Of a stretch of 64,000 bases of DNA, positions 57,385 to 64,000 are shown in pieces. Origin of the DNA: Cliona cf. orientalis (lineage: Eukaryota; Porifera; Demospongiae; Clionaida; Clionaidae); contig OZ005698.1 in the NCBI GenBank assembly GCA_963930775.1, positions 7,570,501 through 7,634,500 on the forward strand. Direction: 5' to 3'. Within the stretch, counting starts at the first letter, position 1. Each line of letters begins with the position of its first letter. A model generated the notes under the pieces. The model saw only the letters and a program-made list of their open reading frames with translations, searched no databases and was not told where the DNA came from. Both the position numbers and the translations under genes were made by a program.

Positions 57385-57690
57385 AATATTATAGTTCAAC
57401 TAGACTCTCCTCTTGAGGACACTTGGAGTGTTTATTCAATACATCCTTAGTCCCAGCACTCGGAGGGCCAGGTATATATATATAATAATAATATTATTAT
57501 TATTATATTACCAGTAGTTGATAAATCATGCACTGGTTGATTTTCATGTTGGCAATTCAGCATTGCATACTCTACCCATCATCATCTATGCTCTATAGTT
57601 TATGCCCCACTGATACTCAGATCAACATCCATGGATACATGCGTAATATATGCCAGTTTTATTTTTATGAAAACATGATGCTGTTCAAGA
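57385..57690 (-). pseudogene. Decayed death-domain receptor relic
   Basis: Minus-strand remnant resembling R2/R3: a piece of the death-domain exon (CTCCTCTTGAGGACACTTGG, near 57407) and, after an AT-rich gap, a piece of the exon carrying the YMDV/VEYATL motifs (about 57513-57640). Frames are destroyed. Confidence 0.65.
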
Positions 57691-57891
57691 TTTGTGCACA
57701 CATTAATTTTATGACACATTAGACCATAATAATAATATCTGTATTAGTATAATGTAATACATGACCACTTTCCTATATATACATGTATAGAGGATAGGCC
57801 TAGCGCAAAATGTTTGCAAACAATTTCAAATGAAAAAGTGAACTTCGCCCTATCCATACATATATTATCCTACATTTGTATACATCAAATC

Positions 57892-58222
57892 CAGTGGCGT
57901 CTCTAGGCAATTGTTTAACTGGGTGCAAATTATCAAAAGTAACTGCACAGGTGGATACATAAAGCTAGCGAAAATGTACTATAGTATGTTACATGTAGTA
58001 CTATTAATAGTATACAGGACAGGTACTATTCCATGTAGACAGTGTAGTGATATAATATGCATACATGATATGTTACATTACTGGCTGTGACAGTGCTATA
58101 GTGAAACATGCATACTGTGACAGGCTATAGGTAAACTACACAATGTCATGCATAGGATGGGTGTACAGGTGCATGGATCGGGTGCAAATGAACCCACATG
58201 CACCCCCCTGGCGACACTACTG
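57892..58222. mobile_element. 331-bp hAT-like MITE
   Basis: Left tip CAGTGGCGTCTC and right tip, read inverted, CAGTAGTGTCGC. Both sides carry the 8-bp direct repeat ATCAAATC (57884-57891 and 58223-58230). Eight-base duplications and CAGTG-type tips are the mark of hAT elements. No transposase. Confidence 0.75.
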
Positions 58223-58629
58223 ATCAAATCCATATTATCATCCTACTATTAAAGTAGTGACACACAGGGACAAGGCTGCATACGATAATAATAATAATTA
58301 TTATTAGCTATTATATTCATATGTTGTTGCCATGCTGTCGAATATACTTAGTTGTGGCTGTAGTTTAATCAGCTTGATCATAATATAATATGTAGTTGCA
58401 CCACATAGGATTATTCATGAAGCAAAGCAATGGTGTAGGATCTAGGCCGAAGGAAGGAAGGCTGGGGGGCTGAATATCCAATTGCGCGCAAAATTTTATG
58501 ACCACACCCATTTTTGGCTATTTTACGATGAAAAAATGAGTTGTAAGTCGAGTGGAATAGATTTGGCATCTATTGAGGCACATTTACTCATAATCAGGCC
58601 TGATAAAATTTAATGTTTAGAAATCTGAA

Positions 58630-58752
58630 TTAAGGAAAGTGAACCAGTTATGAAACATGTGCCAGTTATGAAACAAGAGCTAATTAGATCTAGTTTCACC
58701 TCAAAGTCAGTTTATAACTCACTGTTTCATAACTGGTTCATTTACCTTATAA
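58630..58752. mobile_element. Small fold-back element
   Basis: About 120 bp with imperfect inverted ends: AAGGAAAGTGAACCAGTTAT and GAAACA at the left, and TGTTTCATAACTGGTTCATT with TACCTT at the right. A third GCCAGTTATGAAACA lies inside. Confidence 0.6.
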
Positions 58753-59054
58753 CAATGCCACTGGGAGATGGAGTCTGATAAGCTGAGTCGAAGCCCTCCA
58801 AAGGTACCCACTAGCACTAAACACCTGATACATTGACAAACTTAAATAGAGTGCTACGTGGGATCAGTCACACACCACACAAAGTTGTGGGAATATAGCT
58901 AAATAATATTGCACTTGTTTTGTAATTTATATGCTGAGTGATGCTTTGCCTAGCATTCAAGATTGTTATCAAAATTTTATTTATCTGGAGAAAACACCGG
59001 CACATAATTTTTCCACTATCAAGATCACAGCAATCATTGGCAAGTTCAGATATT

Positions 59055-59114
59055 AACTAATTGATTTGGAGTGGCCTTATGGACTACCATAAGGCCACTC
59101 CAAATCAATTAGTT
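59055..59114. repeat. Perfect hairpin, 28-bp stem
   Basis: AACTAATTGATTTGGAGTGG and CCTTATGG, loop ACTA, then the exact reverse complement. A 60-base perfect fold-back at the edge of a GC-richer block. Could be a small-RNA precursor, a fold-back element or a replication template-switch product. Confidence 0.9.
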
Positions 59115-59301
59115 GTTTCTCATCCCCCTTGATTTCCGCCCGCATGTATTCCATCAGCACCAAAAGTGGACTGCCGAACTTATGGTTTTGACGAATATTT
59201 CCCATCAAATGTGTGATTAAACGACCATTTCCAGCCGCCCGCCCGCGCCAGTCTGCGCTCAGGGGGAATGAATTAATATTAGTAGAGATACTAGTAGTCA
59301 C
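59077..59301 (-). CDS. Unrecognised small open frame
   Basis: A 74-codon open frame in a block (about 59100-59280) with higher GC than its surroundings. It includes GNGRLITHLMGNIRQNHKFG and LVLMEYMRAEIKGDEKQ. No family was recognised and no partner exon is evident. It overlaps the hairpin at 59055-59114. It may be an exon or a leftover of a mobile element. Confidence 0.2.
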   Translation of the reverse strand: MTTSISTNINSFPLSADWRGRAAGNGRLITHLMGNIRQNHKFGSPLLVLMEYMRAEIKGDEKQLIDLEWPYGSP

Positions 59302-59426
59302 GCACTAGTCAATCCAACAGAGTTTGCATGTCTAATCTATGGTATAATCACAATTTCATACAGAATTACAGTATATCCATTCAAAATTACTTCACCACTA
59401 TGCATATTGTCATAAGCTCACTACTG

Positions 59427-61054
59427 TTAGAGGCTTGCATTAGCACACACTCTTGAAGTGCACGTGTATGCAGTGTTCTCAGTTGTTTCAAAAACAATTG
59501 ATGCTGGTACTTCTTCATACACAGTGTTGTCTTTCTCTCTGTTATCTTGACTCTCTTTCAGTTCCTTTTGTAGCAACCGTTTGCTTCGAATCAGTAAAAG
59601 TATCACACAAACAAGCATAGAAATAATTAGAACCAGTATTGATGAAGTTACTACTCCACCAGCGATAATATCTCCAAAGTTTATGCATATAAGGTAGTCC
59701 TGTCTCCTGGCACCTGTAGCAGCAAGCCAATTAATAAGCTTAGTAAAGAATTTCAAGGGATTATGACTCACTATCATTATATTGCTGAAGTCTGATTAAG
59801 GTTTGTCCAGAAGCAGGCCCATTTCCCAGGCTACTGCTAGCAAAGAAACTCACAGCAATGTTTGTAAAGTTAAAGCATGAAGTTGATGATACTTCAAACA
59901 CATCACTACAAATTCTCTCCCCGCATGAGGAAGCTGGTATTGTAGACAAACCACATGTTTCACCAGTGCTCGAATCAGAGTAGCTTATAGTATATGAGGT
60001 AGCTGATACAGTAGTTCCATCAGTAAGTGAGATTATTTCCTATGATGATGATAGATTAATCCTAATTGAATTTGAACCTTTGACCTTACATTTTTGTTGA
60101 AAGCAGCTTTAACTAAGGCAAAAGTTTCAGTAATCTGCAATATCTGAACTCTTGGTGGGTCAGGAACTATTCGAGAAAAAAACATTGTTATAGTAGTGAA
60201 GGTATTACAATAATAATTATAATGTTATGTAAACTGACCCTTTACTGTAGTGATAAATGGATCACTAGCAGTTCCAATTCTACCACATACAACAGTTTGA
60301 ATGGTTACAGAGCATTGAAGTAATTTTGAAACACCAGTATTTGTGAAGTTACACCTCACAGAGTTAGAATTCATTGTGCGTAGACACACACAGTTTGAAG
60401 TATTAACAAAATACTGCACACCAGATAGGTATGTAAAGATGGAATCCCATGTAAAAGTCAGTTGGTCTATATTGATCTCATAAAGTGTGATATTTGGTGA
60501 TGGTAAAATATCTATAAAAGATATCCATGCAATTGCATTACAGAGAAATTAATTTTTATGCACGCATACCTAACGGTGTATCAATTTGCTTGCTGCCAAT
60601 AATCTGTCCACTTTCATTAGCACATTCAATAGTCTTATCAAATAGGTCCTCACTAATGTTGACAAGGAGCTGTGAAGTGAAGGATCCATCTGCAACTGAA
60701 ATACTGCGACCAATTACTGGCCCCCTAGTTCCACATGATTCCTGGATTATTATTCCAGAAATAAACCCATTATGACGTAGTGTAATTTTTTTATTTAGGC
60801 AGCCATCAAAGATTGTTCCTTGCCAGACTGTTACTCCTCCACCAGTGATAGTACACTCTACTACCAGCTCACATCCAGGGCACACACATGAGCTGACATC
60901 TCTGAACTCAATTCCAAGTGCCTCAACTATAATTATAATAATAATTATTATTATACAGAATGACACATAAAAATTAATAAGACTATTCACCTGTTCTGAA
61001 GATTGAATTAGATACGTCTAGTATAAGAATAATAGCAGTGATTGCAGGTAGCAT
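59427..61054 (-). CDS. R17: Ig/FN3 receptor with YEEV tail
   Basis: Plan of R6 on the opposite strand: exons 60991-61054 (signal peptide MLPAITAIILILDVSNSIFR), 60570-60926 (Ig-like, CVCPGCELVVEC to IECANESG), 60239-60511 (FN3-like, shortened signature TSNCVCLRT), 60090-60167, 59772-60039 (GETCGLSTIPASSCGERIC), 59427-59713 (membrane helix SILVLIISMLVCVILLLI and tail). The tail has NTVYEEVPAS and NTAYTCT, so the second tyrosine motif has lost its final Ile. The linker exon has 78 bp against 77 in paralogues because of a run of five T, which would shift the frame; this may be a base error or a real lesion. Divergent partner of R18. Confidence 0.72.
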
Positions 61055-61388
61055 TATCTTATAAGATAGTTGCAAATCAATCTCAGGCTGGTTTTCTCAC
61101 TGTGTACGTGGCGTGAGTGGTTTTGCTTGATATTCACATGCATTAAAAATGTTTGCTATATGAGCAGTGACCCTTTGGGAATTTTCCATGGCTCTATAGA
61201 ATCATCATGCATGGCAGTAACAGTTTGTGATTTCAAAGCTATGCAGTCCCAAAGATTAAATTGATATTCAACTTTCTCCAGTGGTTATCATTCATACAGC
61301 TAGTTTTAACTGGTGTGCACTGACCACTCATCTTCCATACATCTTCAACGGTATAACTAAAAGGATTCAACTACTAGACCTCATGACC
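61055..61388. promoter_or_regulatory. Shared promoter of pair R17/R18
   Basis: A 334-bp divergent spacer. The conserved pair-promoter block is present in reverse orientation (CCCAAAGATTAAATTGATAT then TCAACTTTCTC, about 61248-61278), in keeping with the inverted order of tail types. Confidence 0.55.
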
Positions 61389-63569
61389 ATGGATACTTTA
61401 AGAACTGTAATATTATTGCTAGTGGTTCTCATGGTTTCTGATATAAAATCAGGCAAGTTATGCTTTAAAATTAATGTTAATAATAATTACTGATATCTCT
61501 TGCAATGTACAAGGAAATGAGTTAAGAGTTGTCAGTTCATGTGAATGTGAGCTGGTAGTGGAGTGTACTGTCACTGGTGGAGGTATAACAATCTGGCAAG
61601 GAACGATCTTTGATGACTGTCACAGTGGAGAAATTAGACTACGTCATAGCCAGTTTAATATTTCAGGGACAGAAATCCATGATCAATGTGGAATGAGGCA
61701 CCCAGTCATTGGTCGTAGTGTTTCAGCTGGAGATGGATCCTTTACTTCACAGCTCATTGTACCTCTATGTGAGAACATGGTTAATGGTACGACTATTGAA
61801 TGTGCAAATGAAAGTGAACTGATTGTTGGCAGCAAGCAAATTGATACATCATCAATATCAAGTGTGTGAGATCTACTATGATAAGTTTTCATTATATTAT
61901 GTATAGACTTCATGCATATTAATATGCAGATCTTCGGATTCCTGCAGCAATAAATATAAGTATTCTACCGTCTAAGTCTATCCCAGGAGAAATGACAATT
62001 ACTTGGGACTTGGTGTACGATAATGATACACTGACTCAGAATGTGACTCAAGTTTACAATATAAATACCTCAAATTGCGGGATGTGTACAATCGTAGCTT
62101 CATCTAACTTTGCAACATGTACTTTAACAGCAAGTGATCTACAAGTAGAAACGCCGGTGTGTAATGTAACAGTGATGATTCAAATTATAGGGTGTAATAG
62201 TATAATAGCTGAACAATATTCAGCAGACCTAAATGGTGAGATCTACCTTACATATAATGGATCTGACTTATAAACTGCCATATTAAATTTTACAGGTCTT
62301 AAGCTTATTTATCCTATAAGTAATAATATGATGACTACTGGAGCTGATTTAAGTTAGTATAAAATTTAATATTAAATTTTAAGCATACTATTGTACTCAT
62401 TAGTAATGCCATGCATATATAAATACTTCTCTTTAAAGCTGAAGGGGGCCCATTGGCTACAAAAAACAACAACGACCCTCTTCAAAAGGTCTTGTTTGTA
62501 TCTCTTCCTTTGGCATCAGTTGGAATACTAATAATAACTGTGGTACTAGCTGTGATTTTTGTGGTAGTTATTATGAAACGCAAATCTCAGCGCAAGAAAA
62601 TGTAAGTTTTAAAGCCTGATCACTCATAATAATGTATTCAATTTGATAATTATGTTTAGAATTATTGGAGGAGCTTCTGAATTAGATCATTCTGATAATC
62701 CAATAGATCGTGACATCATGATAGTAAATTATAACCAATGATTTTTTTACGATTAATTATAATAATAACAGGATACAGATCAATACAGCTTACTTCAGCA
62801 TCCATCTGATAAGTTAGACGAGGTATTGAAGGATTATAAATTAAATTAAGAGATAGATTTGCAAATTATTATACAGGGAGTGATGATCTATCTCGAGGTT
62901 GGTCCAGATACAAGAGTTGGGACAGCAATAATACCTAGTGCAGATAGGGTGGAGTATGCTGAAGTGAAAACAAAACCTCAAACTTCAATAATTATTGGTA
63001 TACAATTAGATACACATCAATAATTATTTTTGTTGATTGATATTATTGTGCTACTAGATAAATATCTAAACTTGGATACTCTGTTAATTCAAGTCCGGTG
63101 TCAGGTGACTCCCCTGTGGTATGAATTTGGTGTGGCTGCTGGAGTGCCAATGGATACACTAAACAAATGCTTCAACTGCACCCCAGAGGAAAGCATAGTT
63201 GAAGTGCTGGATTACTGGCTGAGGCAGGGAGGGAAAACTTGGAGAGATGTTGCCTGTGTATTGAATGAGATCCACCTTCAAGAGTTGTCCAAAAAAATAT
63301 TAAAGGTTTATGATACCGGTAAGTATCATAGGATACATTATGAAAAACTATGCATCAATTATTGATTATTACACCTGCATTGCTGCGCATACCATGCATG
63401 CTATTATAAATAGTGAGGCAATAGTACATATGTGAATATTTTAATAGTCGTCCACTTAATATTAGGAACACTTCCTACTACTGTTGTTGATAAGGACATT
63501 ATGGCTCCAGAAGTAACATCTGAGAAGAGTCAGTCTCCCCCTCCTCCTCCTCTGCCACCTAAACCTTAA
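61389..63569 (+). CDS. R18: Ig/FN3 death-domain receptor, Pro-rich end
   Basis: Ten exons join in frame to 512 residues: 61389-61452, 61514-61861, 61930-62235, 62296-62352, 62439-62601, 62660-62723, 62772-62822, 62877-62997, 63058-63318, 63466-63569. Order: signal peptide (MDTLRTVILLLVVLMVSDIK); Ig-like (CECELVVECTVTGGGITIWQ to IECANESE); FN3-like (NTSNCGMCTIVA); stalk; membrane helix (VGILIITVVLAVIFVVVIM); MIYLEV and VEYAEV tyrosine motifs 22 residues apart; death domain (DTLLIQVRCQVTPLWYEFGV to TWRDVACVLNEI); and C-terminus SQSPPPPPLPPKP, a likely SH3 or WW ligand. The first intron has a GC donor. It is the only death-domain member of the cluster on the plus strand. Apparently intact. Confidence 0.9.
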
Positions 63570-64000
63570 AAGGTGTAAACTTCAGACTTTAACATTAATT
63601 GTAATAATCTAGCTAGAAAGAAGTGACTTTTCTAGGAAGGAGAGTGTTTACGGACACAAGGTGAACATACAGACATTAAGTTTTATAAACATACACCCAT
63701 AATAAAGCAACTGTTGTTCTGTGATTAATAGATGTTCGAAACAGCTCAGCAATCTCTGGTAAACAGTTTCTTTTGGGAAGGCCTTCTCTCTCCCCATCAA
63801 TATATACATCATTACATAACTGCCATGGTAGCACAAAACAAGTGTGATACTGCATTGCGTGCTAGAAAATAGAGTGGATTAAGGTGAGAGGTGTAGGCAG
63901 TCTTGAGTTAGCCCTGGAAATGAAAAGAAAGAGAGAAAGAATGAATTTTTTTTGCACGACGCCTGCTTCATGCGTGCCTGATTATTTCCACAGACGTGTG
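63570..64000. other. Downstream flank of R18
   Basis: Contains, on the minus strand at about 63695-63800, a diverged copy of the CLPEIAELFRTS-type block found behind R5, R9 and R15, in the same position relative to the death-domain gene. Otherwise nothing was recognised. Confidence 0.4.

Noticed and set aside
1-64000. tRNA, rRNA or snRNA genes
   Set aside because: I looked for conserved tRNA boxes and known RNA cores and found none that I could support by eye; a covariance-model scan would decide.

Overview
The window looks like nuclear DNA of an early-branching animal, most likely a demosponge. Support: animal-type genes with short spliced introns (H2A/H2B, CCT6, malectin), AT-rich spacers full of ATAATTATT runs, many small inverted-repeat elements, and a receptor family with Ig/FN3 ectodomains and death-domain tails. 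The ectodomain style (CVCPG start, W-x-G, CNNG/GRSVSV, NCGxCP signatures) matches sponge proteins from memory. The species is not identified.

Region 1 (1-7.7 kb) is housekeeping DNA. Histones H2A (-) and H2B (+) are divergent, and each has a 3' histone stem-loop. Next come CCT6, the zeta chaperonin subunit (-, 15 exons, 535 aa by my splicing), and malectin (+, 4 exons). Malectin is well conserved but has one in-frame TAG where relatives have Gln.

Region 2 (8-63.6 kb) is a cluster of 18 transmembrane receptor genes and relics, here called R1 to R18 in order. All begin with a signal peptide, an Ig-like domain and one or more FN3-like domains with an NCGxCP signature. They differ in what follows the membrane segment. 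(a) Death domain after two ITIM/ITSM-like tyrosines, often with a proline-rich end: R2, R3 (broken), R5, R9, R15, R18. (b) Short tail with T-V-Y-E-E-I and T-A-Y-T-C-I: R6, R10, R12, R16, R17; R1 has a related YEEI tail. (c) Tail with an L-S-Y-V-A-V ITIM-like motif and no death domain: R11, R13. (d) Five tandem ACT domains: R4.

From 23 kb on, the receptors lie in head-to-head pairs that share a 330-430 bp promoter region. The pairs are R5/R6, R7/R8 (relics), R9/R10, R11/R12, R13/R14 (relics), R15/R16 and R17/R18 (inverted). One partner has a death-domain or ITIM tail and the other a YEEI tail. The two partners usually carry closely matched Ig domains, as if the same ligand were read by two receptors with different outputs. 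This suggests a paired-receptor recognition locus (immune or self/non-self), which is inference.

Repeated segmental duplication built the cluster. It left Ig/FN3 fragments, chimeric relics, a second copy of the last malectin exon at 56.6 kb, and several TA-flanked MITEs whose empty sites can be read in paralogous copies. A young Ngaro/DIRS-type tyrosine-recombinase element with split direct repeats and a roughly 19-copy internal tandem array sits in an intron of R11. The matching unoccupied site is in R13. Exon boundaries were derived by eye from GT/GC-AG sites, paralogue comparison and reading frame. No alignment or transcript data were available.
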